Below, in pieces: positions 26,595 through 39,376 of a DNA stretch of 64,000 nt; position 1 is the first letter of the stretch; each line of letters opens with the position of its first letter. Both the position numbers and the translations under genes were made by a program. The notes beneath the pieces were generated by a model. That model did not search any database, was not told the DNA's origin, and saw nothing but the letters and a program-made list of their open reading frames with translations. This DNA is from Xestospongia bergquistia (lineage: Eukaryota; Porifera; Demospongiae; Haplosclerida; Petrosiidae): the NCBI GenBank assembly GCA_963965975.1, contig OZ014411.1, positions 27,204,249 to 27,268,248 on the forward strand. The letters are read 5' to 3'.

Positions 26595-29500
26595 TTATTT
26601 TCCTTGAAGATCATTGCATGGAGCTTTTTCTTCTGAAATGTCTTTAATTTTAGTGATTAGATCATAAACTATCTTTTCCCCAACTATAGAGTCTTGTTTG
26701 TAATCAGGATGAGTATGTACAAACTGTCTTATCCAGGTAGCTGTAGTTGACACTGTACCTGAGTAATTAATAGACATGTATCATGACTAAAATATTAACT
26801 AATACATGGAAGAATATCTCATGGCTTTACTAGATTTGTTTCTTAATATACTAATATATAGTGTAAGTATGTCCAAACATTAATAAGGGACAATCCACAT
26901 TGCTAAAAGTGCCTTGTATAAAGATTCTATATAAATGCTAAACACATTTAGAATTAATTGGATTTTAGACATGACTTGTTACTTTTAAATGTTGTTAAAA
27001 TTAGACCTATTCATGCTGGTATTTAAAGGACATATGTAAATTGAACTACTCTAAGTTATTGGATTACAGTTTTAAAATGACATAACAATATTGTCACTAA
27101 AATCAATGGTTTATGATAATTTATTGTATGCATTGTTTACCTGAAGCTTTTTTAGACAAAAAGTCTAGATATTGTCCCAGAGTAATCATCGTCTCGACAT
27201 CAACATTCATATTGTTTAAATACATTCTGATAAGTGGAATAACACCAATGAAATCAGTCTAGAAGAAATAGTAAAAGTATATAAACTATAACTATACAAA
27301 GAGTAATATTTTGTATAGACTCTTTTAGCTATATCTACTTACATTTCCATTAATAATTGTGTCAACACTCATCTTTTTGTACTCATCATCATGTGATGAT
27401 GACATAATATCCTCCTTTGTATTGCTATCATCTCCTGATAGCACATCCTTCCGAAAATAAAAGAGTTCACAACCAATAGCATCTCGCACTATTGATCTCT
27501 TCATGTTATCTTCCAACTATGAATACAAAATTATTAAACATTTATGTTTTAATAATTAAAATGACTATACCTTTGAAAATGGAATAATAAAGTTGAGTTT
27601 AAATGAGAGAATAGTTCGTGTTAATAATACAATAAACGTAGCAAATGCAGCATTTTCAAACTCAGTAATTTGTACCTATAAATAAGACAGAGTGGGAAGT
27701 GACCACATAAGATATTAAATGACTGTACATCCATAACTCTAAATTCAACTCTCCAGCCAATATTTGAATTAGGAGGTGGAACTTTAAATCGCATACTCTG
27801 CCAATTTGTGCTCTGAAGGTTCTTTTCAAGAAGTCATTATTCATTAGTAATTATATTAATGGCCCTACCTCAAAATGACCTACATCATTTTCTATGTCCT
27901 GATCAAGATCTTCAGCAAATAAACAGAGAGGATCTCGAACAAATATGTTAGCAATATGCTTAGCTAGTACTTCGTCTATACCTATTATATATCAACAAAG
28001 ACATTATCTTTATATATAAAACACTATTATTACTAACCATTTTCTAATAAAATGTAATAAGCAGTTTCATTAATAGGAACATATGTATCATTGTAGTCAG
28101 GATTGTCTAGATACATTGAAATACAGCCATACCTAGAGTTGGGAATATATCTTTCGTTGTGAGGCTAAAGTATATATATATATATATAGTGGTTAATAAG
28201 GTATCAAATCATAAGTGTACTTACATCCCTTTCTTCTGCATTTCTGTCATCACAAGCATCTGTCATCATACCCCATCGACTGTCTACATCAGACAAATAT
28301 CCTCGATGTATAGGTGAGCCAGCAGTAATAGCCAACTAAAGTTATTAATAATAAATTATAATGTATTACTACTTTATGACACTAACCATTATGGGACAAA
28401 AAACTGATAGTTGATCATATAGGTGACGAGTTTCATTGATGTCATATCCTTGAATAGTAACCTATAAAAGTAATTATTTTATATATACTGTATTGAATTT
28501 TGACCATGTGACAGTAGATTGTCAATTTATCACTAGAGAGTTGTTATAAATATACATTTTATACCTGTAAACAAGTAGCTGTACCAAAAGCAGAACAATC
28601 CAAATAGATATGATCAGATTTAGCTGTTTCTTCATTTTGTAGAAATGGTTCAAGGAAAGGAGTAGGTGTGGCTGTGTCCCTGTAGACTATAAAAATCATA
28701 AATACTTTAGTCTATTTCAATTACCTATAATTATATTTAATGTTTGATATAAGAATAACCCAGCACTTTATTTGTTATACATACGATTACCCAAAAAAAT
28801 TTTATGCAGTTTTAAAAACAAATAACTTCAAACAAAATTGTAATATTAATATTACTTATTTGTAATGTTACGATAACTATGTTATCTTAAATCTTTGAAG
28901 CTGTTGTCAGGGACCATGTCTATACAGTGACCACACACTGTTATATTATAACACTTTATATTTAAAATACATCTGAACACACTGCACTTGCTTAAACAAT
29001 CTTAGAATGATTTAAGCACTATCTACAATCATACATTAAATATCCTCACTTGGTATATTTTGATAAACCTTTTCTCCTCTCCTGTTGAAAATATTATCCC
29101 ATATACTCCTATAGTATAGCATACATTACAATATTTTGCATTAAATATTTCATAAACTAACACATATCTTGGATGACCTGCCCAAGCCTCTGCTTTAGGA
29201 TAGAAATAAGACCCAGTTACAATTGGATCAGGCACATATTGGGGTTCTGTGAATCCTGGACAACCCATTCTATTTACATTGTAAAAATAATGTTATTAGA
29301 TAATAATTATTTAACCTTGGAAACACAGACAAGCATAATGGAAAGATTGATGATCTTTCAAGGACTTCATAAAGAACTTTACGCCTATAAAATGAATATG
29401 CTATATATCAATACAAAGAGGCATAATCGTAACATTATTTTTGTTTTAATGACATAAATGTGATTAAGAATGTTTTCTATGTTATTTTGTCATATAAGGC

Positions 29501-31308
29501 GAATGAATTAATTATCCATCAGGCACCCTGAAGTAACATCTTAAACAATTATTAATATTTCATGAAAAAAATATAAAATTTATTAAGTTACTGTTAATGC
29601 ATAAACATTTATCAATCACCAGGTTAGAAAAAATTTATCATACATTCATAATGAAATCCATTTCCATGCAAAATGAATAATGACCATTACCTGAGTTTCA
29701 TATTAATTTCAACCAAGTTCATATCACTCAAACAACTTCCATAAGGTTTAACACCAGGAGTACCTATAAGGAAATATATGTAACACATTTATCTCTCTGC
29801 TCTAAGGAACATTTCAGTGACAACAAACCTTCTATGACATGACTTGCACATTCAAGACTCCAGTGTGTTTCTATATTACTGACAAAGAGAAAACAATAAT
29901 TAAAATATATCCTGCAGTTCTCACAACTGTAACATTCATTTTTAAACAAATGCAGAGTCACCATATTATGTCAAGAACACTGTAATCATGTAAGAAAATC
30001 AAAAATGTTGGACATATGTTTCCAATTATTTTAACTATTCATTTGTTGCATACACATACAGTGCTGATTAAGAATGCACAATATATGGAATACAACAAAT
30101 GGTTACTGTATAATAAATTATAATATCCTTATTAACAATTCTTACTGAGGATCAGCACTTATTCGTTTTTCATTTAATTTCTTGAATAATTGAGGTGTTA
30201 TCAAACACAATCGTGCCATCTGGTTTTCATTATCTAATGTAAGCAAGTTAAATTCAATCTACAAATGAAATCAAATAATATAAATTGGGTGAGTTTATGG
30301 ATTTAAAATATTAAGTGAATAAGTAATAACTATAAAGTTCCTTAGAACACTCAATTAAACACTTTCAAATTAGAAATTTACAATTTCATTTTAAATATTC
30401 AATCCTAACAAGACTAACAAGAGTTCATAGTGTAAACTAATACTTTATTATATCTATTTATAACATTTGAGTAACAAAAAAGAACAATAGAATAGATGCA
30501 AGGTAATATACTAATATATAGTGTCACCATATGACATTAATACAATAAACAGTTATGTTCTTAACAAGTTAACATAAGTTAACACAGAATCTAGTGTGAT
30601 AATAAACACATTTTGATGTAATAATTATTGAGCCACATACAAAAACTACAATATGTGTTAATTGGATAGCAATGGGAAATCACCATTCCCTTTCCTTATA
30701 CACCAATGTCTATGGTTTGATCTAATTGCAAGATACAATACCATAATATAGATCAGATATAATATAGTAAAACAAATATCGGCTAAAGGCAATATAGTTA
30801 AAACAATATAGTTTCTTTTAACTATAATCAGACAATGACACTTCAAAGATATAACGTCTAAAGATATCCACAAAAACAGGGGCTGGCACATTAAATAATG
30901 AAACAAAATTCATAATGTCCAAGATGCAATTTATCTATCATGCTTCAACAATAAAACCTAAAAACATTGAATGATGAAAATAGATAGAGAGGCAGTAATT
31001 ATAAAGAAAATTGGTAAAAAATTGAAAGAATGGATTTACCAGTGGCATGATCTGTGATATATCCTTAAATTACCTAATTTTAAGACAGTGTTGATAACTT
31101 AATCATCATCAATATCAATGCTTCTTATCTGTGTTCATTTGTATGTTAGGATAATTACCTCATCTCCCCATTGCAAACTACAGCCACTAATATCTTTACA
31201 TCTGTGGTAAATATTAAGGAATTGTAGGATTCCAATCTTCTTTACTAGCCAAGTACTTTTTTTGACCTCTTCCCAGGATAGGGTTCGTCCATCAGGATTT
31301 TTTCCCAT
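26595..31308 (-). CDS. GCLC: Glutamate-cysteine ligase catalytic subunit
   Basis: First and rate-limiting enzyme of glutathione synthesis: ATP-dependent ligation of L-glutamate to L-cysteine in the cytosol. The model has 17 exons: 31308-31159, 30258-30146, 29878-29829, 29763-29691, 29384-29316, 29269-29162, 29108-29050, 28686-28565, 28461-28387, 28335-28225, 28164-28038, 27981-27869, 27821-27729, 27675-27571, 27516-27343, 27258-27141, 26758-26595. All junctions keep frame, giving 607 residues; animal GCLCs are ~630-640. Diagnostic family segments in order: LQWGDE near the start, [48 protein letters not shown] then [36 protein letters not shown] and HPDYKQDS near the C-terminus. Several introns are only 48-60 bp. 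It looks intact and functional. Confidence 0.95.
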
Positions 31309-32808
31309 GCCAAACTTTAAAACATAGCAATTATCGACTAAAAATTATGACAGAAACGTTCGCACCTATAAGCATGGTCGTCTCGTAGTAAGCCCCTCCC
31401 CGTTCATTTAAGGGCTGGGCTGGCTACAATAAAAAGGGGAAACTATAGGACAAAATGACGGCTATTAGCCTTTTATCCAAATTTTTAAACCTTCCTTTAA
31501 GTTTTTATTGCACTCTCACGTGAACAGAAGTTGAATTGATTACCTTATGTTTGTCTGGAGGATCTAAAGGAACTGTTATAAAGTTCAATGGAAGGAACAA
31601 ATGATAATGAAGAAGAGTGTTTGGATAAGATTTTTATTTGTTGTAACATAAAAAAAGAGACAATGATATTTTACATTAGTAATATAAAATTAACACAATA
31701 AAACAAATATTTTGACACAAGCAGACAACTATACTATATTTAGTGTCATGCTCAGTATTAGAGAATTGACAAATATAATTATCAAGTATTACATTTAGTT
31801 TTGGAATAGTACATGTAAAGTACATCCATAATAGACAGGAATCACACTGTATCCACTCAAAAGTTTCAAAACTAGCATTATTATATTTAAAACAGTGTCC
31901 ACAAACTTTACATCTTTTTTACAAGTGTTTTCTTAACTATATTGATTGCAATTGACTTGGTTTTTGACGTAGTTGCTGTAGTTGTTGCTTTGTTCTTAGT
32001 TGAAAAAACTTTTGTTGGTCTCACAATTTTCATTTGATGACAGTTTCCTTTTAAGTGATAAAGACTTTTTAGATAGATATTGTGTGATAGCGCGCTTTTA
32101 TGACTGTGATTGCTGCTTGTAGGTGCTTATTAGCTGTAGATATGGCATAAGGTCTTTATAGTGTTCACCTAATAGTTCTAGTCCATGCAGTTTGCTGATA
32201 TGTTGTAAAAAGTGTAGAATTTGCCCTCATGATTAATTATTCACCTTGTACATATGAATACTACAACTGCAATGCTTTTAAAACATGAAGACAATTCAAC
32301 ACATCTGATAACTACTCTTATTTTATCAACATACTCTTGTGCAAGATGCTAGCAGCATTATAATGTCAAGCCGTAATTATTCAGAGATTTTTGTACTGGA
32401 GAAGTTGGTGATGTGATTAACAATGACTAGAACATTTGAGTTATACTTTATGTTGTGTACCTAATTTATAGATCATTGTGATGATTATGATGATGTTGCT
32501 ATTCAGTTACAAAGTAGTTCAAGTCAAGGTCATGTTGAAGAAAATATTGAGTACTTGTTACACTGACATCTGGGATTAAACTGAAGCTAGTATGGTCCGC
32601 AGAGTTACTTTTTCTCTGCATGTGGTATGATATTTAGATTTCTTTATTTTTATTATATTTACCTTATTTGGATTTGATGACACATCATGTTACTTCTAAT
32701 ACTATACTATAACTAACTAAGAGAGGGATTACAGACATCAATTGACTAAATATTTTTATTAATAAAAATCTAAGAAAATATTTATATGTTTCTTCTAGCA
32801 GACTGTTT
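31309..32808. other. Spacer between the GCLC start and the ANK-death gene end
   Basis: Contains the presumed GCLC promoter just above 31308 and the decayed reading frame at 31676-32230. A GC-rich patch at 31385-31435 (GTCTCGTAG, AAGCCCCTCCCC, GGGCTGGCTAC) resembles the ends of the foldback element at 62763-63099 and may be a degenerate relative. Confidence 0.4.
31676..32230 (-). pseudogene. Decayed reading frame with a C-terminal zinc-finger-like module
   Basis: On the minus strand one frame from ~32230 reads a helical segment (HFLQHISKLHGLELLGEHYK, then DLMPYLQLISTY), hits one stop, continues through a lysine-rich stretch, then shifts frame near 31925-32040. It ends in a cysteine cluster of the form C-x2-C-x2-C followed by WIQCDSCLLWMYFTC. 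The W-x-QCD-x-C-x2-W pattern resembles PHD-like fingers found in some transposon-encoded and chromatin proteins. At least one stop and two frameshifts make it a relic. Its origin from a mobile element is an inference; no transposase core is visible. Confidence 0.4.
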
Positions 32809-35800
32809 TTATGTGAATTTGAAGTAAGCCATAGCAGCAGCAGACAAAGCTCCTAAAACCACCATAGTAGCCAACAAAGGAACAGATATGTCATCATCTC
32901 TGGATCCAGATCCTGAAGAATACACAAATTACATGCAACATTCCATTCAATATGATCAATAACTCACTTGTTGAATCTCCTGAATGGTTCGAGTCAATAG
33001 CATCTAAAGATAAATGCAATATAAGAAAAGTTTGTGTCATTACTATACATTTTAATCAGATAATATCTTAATTTAACTATTTAATGTATTAATAATAATA
33101 CTAAAATGTATTAGTATAGGTATTTTTCACTTTCACATAGTTTTGGTATTGCTAAAATTGAAGGTGAAGATTTAAAGTGAGAAAGTCTAATAGTCCAATA
33201 CAAGTTACATCTTAATATACTGTTGCAATCCCACAACTTCTACCTTGTGAAATATACTCATGTTGAATATTTAGTCTTGTTAAGAACTGATGTATTTCCT
33301 CAACAATTTCTTTGTCTGCAATTGGTGGCTCCTCTACAATAGAGACGATCTTCTTCCAGGATGGTTTACAAGAATGTTTATCAATCCATAATTGTAGAAT
33401 ATGTGCGAGCCTTTGAGTATCATTTTGTAGACCCACTTTCACTTTTGCGTCCACAATTTCAGCTTGATTAATTCCAAGTTGTATGCCAATTAGTTCCCAT
33501 TTATTTCTTATTTTGTTCAGCAAAGTCATAAGATGTTTTACTTTTGGTTTTGCACCTAATAATAAACAAAGAAAGGTATATATATATTTTAATATTTTAT
33601 TAATTAGTCCAATTTAAATATTTTTATATCATTGAAAATTTATCTATTTGTTATATACACTTGTACTATTAAAGTAGCAAGTGCATGGTTAGTAAAGTAA
33701 CTTGCATGGTTAGTAAAGTAACCTGCATGTGATTGCAAACATATTCTAACTAATATTGGAACAAATGATTATTTCTATATCAAGCTCTTAAATTTATCAA
33801 GGTGATAACATTCATTTAGCTCAACTCAGTAGCTCATACAGCCTAGCAAATCTAATTGTTTAGACTTTAAAGGTAGTTCAGCTTTCAAATATGGTCATAA
33901 GCTGAATATTATAGTTTGTTTAAGTTTACAATATGATATCAAGATGTGCCTTTCTCTTTGTGTGGCTATATGCTCCTTCTCAACATTTGTGAATCCTTAT
34001 AGCTATCAGGAACAAAATAAATCTCATTCATGCAAACATTTTATACAAGTTATTGTACTCACATAATATTTTATTGTCTAAAGTAGTGTCAATGCCAGCA
34101 AAGTCATAATGTTGACCTAAAATATACAATCATTTGTCACGTGTATCCAGAATAAATACAAAATACTTGTTATGTCTTCTAAGTCATTGCTAGAAATTAC
34201 TAAAGTCTTCATATCTTTTATGTCATTGAATGTAAGCTCTAAGTCAGTGAGCTCATGATTGTCTTTGAGTTGGACACAAAAATGAAGGCAAAGTAGGGCA
34301 GAGTCTAATTGACTTTTGTCAATATCTTCCTTAGAGACCTATAAAAACAATAGCAACATTAAATCTTTGTGGTGTACACTGAATTGTACCTGAGAATTTG
34401 CCAGTGGTTTTGTAATAAAGCTGTCATTAACATGTGGCAATGTTATGACCTCAACATCTGGGTCAATGTGAAAAACAACTGGTTTGCTTCTTCTCCAATT
34501 ACAGAAGCATTTTTCAGTCTTTATTCTCTAATAAAGTAACAATCAATAGCTGGAGCCCAAAGTAAATTATCTTTTTATATAATTCTGTACTTTTTATAAT
34601 ATCAGGACGTTATTTGTGTAAGCTCATGGCATGACATGCAACAAAATGCTGACAAGTCATTACATTTCTTTCATTTACTCACCTCAACGAATGGTCCAAG
34701 ATCTTTTGTTATTATTGCTTTAATTTGCCAAGATGACTTCGTTATTTCCTTGAAAAATACTGTCATTGCATAGCGACATATTTGAGAAGAGCAAGAGCCT
34801 ACAGCTACCAAAACAGAAGAAGCACAAGCCTGTACCACACCCAAGTATTTGCTGTCGTTATGATCAAGTGGTTGACCTTTAACCTCAACGAAAATATGAG
34901 GGGGAGGACCACATGCTCTTAAAAAAACTAACTGCTGAGTTGACTTAATGTCAACATTATGCTGAAGACAAAACTTAACAGGACGTGAAAATGTTTCGTG
35001 ACTTTTATCGGTGCCAACTTTGTAGATGCAGCTCACAAGATCAACTTTTTCAGGAGTTTTGATATTCGATATAGGGGGTGCAATTACTTGTACTTTCATA
35101 TTGACTTTCTTTCCTTCTTTGACCGATAATGGTGGAATGATTACTTGAAAACCATGATCATGTTTCTCAAAGACCTGCTCATCTTTAAAAGTTTCAACAG
35201 ACCACTCAAACACTTCATTTAGAGCTAATGAACACAAAGCATTACTGAATTGTTTGAGCATCATCCTATTTTAATTAAACCTACCTACTATTGGATCATA
35301 CTGAGCAAATACATTAATGATGTCTTTGCGACATAACTTCAAAGGGCTGACACCATCATCATTGTTTAACATGTTATCTGCTCCTTGAGAAAGAAGACAC
35401 TCTATTGTATTGGCACTGCCTTCTATACAGGCATAATGCAAAGCTGTATTGCCCACCTAAGTAAAACACAGTAGCTCATTACATTATGGTCAAAAAAATA
35501 CAAATATGGAACTAACATTGTCAGTGGCATTTGGATTAGCTCCAAAATGTAACAACTGTTCTACTGTCCAAAAATTATCAGGTGATCCTCCAGTCTGGAA
35601 TGACCCTTTTTTGTCCTAAGATGGAATAAACATTTACAACAAAACATGAAAAACCTTAAGACTTGAATGTATTGCAAACCATGTTTATGTATACAATAAT
35701 TAGCAAGCAGTTGAGTATTTTAAACAACTTTTACCAAAAAAATTAATGATGGAAATGTAGAGATGGCAATAAAAGCATCTTAACTAAGAATACAACATAT

Positions 35801-37605
35801 AGAAATGACAGCTAGTACTGTAGAAACATTTACATTTATCCCATGAACTCTAACTTAGATCAAGCTATTTTCTGTATTTTCATTTACACCTTTATATCCT
35901 ATCATTCTAAGGAGGTAATAACCCTCAAGTAGTCTGAATGTTCAATGTCAGAATATTTGTTTGTTTAGTTTTGAATTTTTTAGTTACTAACTCATAAATA
36001 TGTACACATAATATATTCAATGATTATAATACATTAAAAGAAAGAGTTGTTTCTTATAAAGTATTGTAAACTATTAAATATTAAAAACCGTGAACATTTG
36101 TCATTATTGTTATAATCATTGGATTAGTGTAAGTAAATAACCATCACAAATACAACTGTCTGAAAAACATGTTATTTTCTACATTGGTTCTAGTAAAAAG
36201 TGGTAAAATACCATCAAAGATACAACACTATTACATTGATTGGTATTTTTTAAGTAAAACACAGTAAATATAAGATTTACTTAGCTACTGTAAATATAAG
36301 ATTTACTTAGCTACTGTAAATATAAGATTTACTTAGCTACTGTAAATATAAGATTTACTTAGCTACTGTAAATATAAGATTTACTTAGCTACTGTGTTTT
36401 ACTTAGCTACTGTGTTTTACTTAGCTACTGTGTTTTACTTAGCTACTGTGTTTTACTTAGCTACTGTGTTTTACTTAGCTACTGTGTTTTACTTAGCTAC
36501 TGTGTTTTACTTAGCTACTGTGTTTTACTTAGCTACTGTGTTTTACTTAGCTACTGTGTTTTACTTAGCTACTGTGTTTTACTTAGCTACTGTGTTTTAC
36601 TTAGCTACTGTGTTTTACTTAGCTACTGTGTTTTACTTAGCTACTGTGTTTTACTTAGCTACTGTGTTTTACTTAGCTACTGTGTTTTACTTAGCTACTG
36701 TGTTTTACTTAGCTACTGTGTTTTACTTAGCCACTGTGTTTTACTTAGCTACTGTGTTTTACTTAGCTACTGTGTTTTACTTAGCCACTGTGTTTTACTT
36801 AGCCACTGTGTTTTACTTAGCTACTGTGTTTTACTTAGCTACTGTGTTTTACTTAGCTACTGTGTTTTACTTAGCTACTGTGTTTTACTTAGCTACTGTG
36901 TTTTACTTAGCTACTGTGTTTTACTTAGCTACTGTGTTTTACTTAGCTACTGTGTTTTACTTAGCTACTGTGTTTTACTTAGCTACTGTGTTTTACTTAG
37001 CTACTGTGTTTTACTTAGCTACTGTGTTTTACTTAGCTACTGTGTTTTACTTAGCTACTGTGTTTTACTTAGCTACTGTGTTTTACTTAGCTACTGTGTT
37101 TTACTTAGCTACTGTGTTTTACTTAGCTACTGTGTTTTACTTAGCTACTGTGTTTTACTTAGCTACTGTGTTTTACTTAGCTACTGTGTTTTACTTAGCT
37201 ACTGTGTTTTACTTAGCTACTGTGTTTTACTTAGCTACTGTGTTTTACTTAGCTACTGTGTTTTACTTAGCTACTGTGTTTTACTTATATATATTAGATT
37301 ATAATAAAACATATAATCTAATATATATAATTTGACAAGAGAGATTTGAATTTTCTTATATTAACTAAATAAAAGTAAAATATTGGTCCTCATAAAAAAT
37401 GCTGTATAAATAGCACAGAACTGAATGTGTGTGTTAAAGCATTTATTGATTTTATTCCTTAATGCCAAAATAAAGAGAGACAAGAAATATGATTGATTAC
37501 AACATAGAGACAAAAAGTGGATATTTAAGTTCTATTGATATATATATATATATATAATTATATATCTATATCTATATATATAGATATAGATAGATAGATA
37601 GATAG

Positions 37606-37646
<41 letters not shown>

Positions 37647-39376
37647 AAATTATTATACATGGCTTTAAGAGATTATATAGTTTATATCAAATAAAGCAAC
37701 TAAAACTCGTTCCTATATTTTGCTATTATTTATCTATTTACATAATCGCATAAGACAAGATAGACATAATAAATTGTAAATAAATTCTTCAGTGTATAAA
37801 TCAAATCAACTCACTTCATCTATTCCAAAGAACTGCTTGAAAGCGTTTTTCTTTTTATCAAGTAGTAAAATATTTTAGAAAAAGAACATACATTATATGA
37901 TATATCTTTTCAGTGATAATATGCCTTACCCAACGTTTTTCTTCATCAAAAACATGTAAGCGTACATCTTCTTTATAATCACTTGAGGTAGCAAAGTGTA
38001 ATGAGTTTCCATTCTGTATTGTGGAAATACTTGAAATGGTTTTATAAAAGCACACTCACTCTACAATTTGTAGTATTTGGATCAGCTGAGTTCTGTAGCA
38101 ACAATTCAAGCATTTTATTGTCATTCTTTGCAGCTGCCCAATGGAGAGGTGTTTCTCCAAACTAAATTATAAATGTTTTTAGTATGTTAGATACTGAAGA
38201 ACCATTTATACCTAGCTTCATAAAGATTATGAGAAAGGGATCAATCAACATCAGTACATTAACTTGATGCCTTTCTCACCATTCTTTTACTTGTTAAATA
38301 TAATGGAAATAGGATAATCTAATATTGGAGATTCATTTCTGATATTCAGGCTATCCAACTATAAACATTTTATAACTAACGTATCATATAGTATATTTTA
38401 AAAGTTTCCTTCAAACTTATTTTCCAATAGTCAGTCACCAAAAAACTCTTTATAGCATAACAATGCATGTAATAGAGTGTGATCCTTAATTCTATATTAT
38501 TATTATTATTTTTGTGAGAACACTTTGTATTTTTTTAATGCTAGATAAATTTAAACTATACTAAAAATTTATTAGAAAAAGCAAAGATTCAATATGTATC
38601 TGTTAGTGACAAAGTGTACCAGTACTATATATATTCAAGTGAGTAGTTAATTGTACTCTTCATTATTGTTTTCTTTAAGATATCGTAGCAAAAACCAATT
38701 CATATGACTGTGTGGCTGTCAAGTTATGATATACCAAGAAGTAAATAATAAGTAAAATATTATACATACAGAAGATCTGGTCATCGAGTCTGAATAAATG
38801 TATTCATTATACAGTACAATCTAACACTAACCTCATTTTTAATGTTTGGATCAGCTCCATTTTTCAATAAAAATTCAGCAATTTCTAGGGTACCTTCTAC
38901 TACAGCAAAATGTAAAGGTGTCCTTTGAACCTGAAATATTATAATTTAAAACAATAATTATATTCTACTATTGATTGATTTGATGACACTAACCTCGTCA
39001 TGTGAATTAACATCAGCTCCTTTTGTGATAGCTGATTTCACACTATTTATGTCTCCATTTTTAACTGCCTGTAATAGCTTTTGATTCTATGTTCATGTGA
39101 ACAGAACAAACTTTGATGAAAAATTATTTTATAATTATATAAATTAATTATTGATTACAATCTTTTTTTGCAATTGTTGAGCTGATGTGTGAAAGCACAT
39201 GTATTGTAATATAGATGATAAAGGAATTGTACAGCGTTCTTTCAACGAAGCGCTACACGAAGAGCGCGTGAGCGTAGTACAATACACTCATAATGTGAAT
39301 ATTTATTTGTAAGTCAGCGCTCCAAAACATACATAATAATACATTAACAACTCACAAGATCTTTAATAGAAGCCAT
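32809..39376 (-). CDS. Ankyrin repeats, ZU5-like domain, death domain and C-terminal membrane anchor
   Basis: Exons: 39376-39356, 39086-38994, 38930-38832, 38161-38060, 38013-37930, 37850-37815, 35615-35517, 35456-35285, 35224-34683, 34527-34390, 34338-34167, 34116-34063, 33555-33244, 33003-32968, 32912-32809; all phases agree, giving 687 residues. Residues ~8-230 hold ankyrin repeats, one per exon (TPLHFAVVEG, TPLHWAAAKN, TALHYACIEG). Residues ~240-415 resemble a ZU5 domain (GFQVIIPPLSVKEG, then FLRACGPPP). Residues ~545-620 form a death domain (KWELIGIQLGI). Residues ~660-685 form one hydrophobic helix followed by only a few residues, typical of a tail anchor. ANK/ZU5/death combinations occur in apoptosis and innate-immune adaptors, where the death domain recruits partner death domains. 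Reading through the exon-13 donor instead gives a stop at 33212 and a 651-residue form without the anchor. Confidence 0.8.
36285..36388 (+). repeat. 26-bp tandem repeat, four full units
   Basis: Unit CTACTGTAAATATAAGATTT plus ACTTAG, repeated four times after a partial unit from ~36261. It shares both ends with the 18-bp unit that follows, so the shorter unit probably arose by an internal change of this one. Confidence 0.95.
36389..37287 (+). repeat. 18-bp minisatellite, 50 units
   Basis: Unit CTACTGTGTTTTACTTAG is repeated 50 times (the last unit lacks its final G), almost without variation; only three units carry GCCACTG instead of GCTACTG. It lies in the 2.2-kb intron 6 of the minus-strand ankyrin/death gene. 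Because 18 is a multiple of 3 it creates a long FYLATV open frame, which I do not regard as a gene. Confidence 0.98.
37539..37645. repeat. TA/GATA microsatellite
   Basis: Mixed runs of TA, TATC and GATA units in the same intron as the minisatellite. Confidence 0.9.

Noticed and set aside
29029..29161. Continuing the GCLC frame after HPRY without splicing
   Set aside because: The readthrough does not resemble the family, whereas splicing out a ~53-bp intron (GTTAGT to ATAG) restores the RRGEK segment in frame.
32471..32563. Short plus-strand exon-like stretch rich in Asp and Ser after an ATTTATAG acceptor
   Set aside because: No partner exon or homology; too short to support.
36394..37335. 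313-residue open frame made of FYLATV repeats
   Set aside because: It is the translation of an 18-bp minisatellite whose length is a multiple of three; it lies in an intron of a minus-strand gene.
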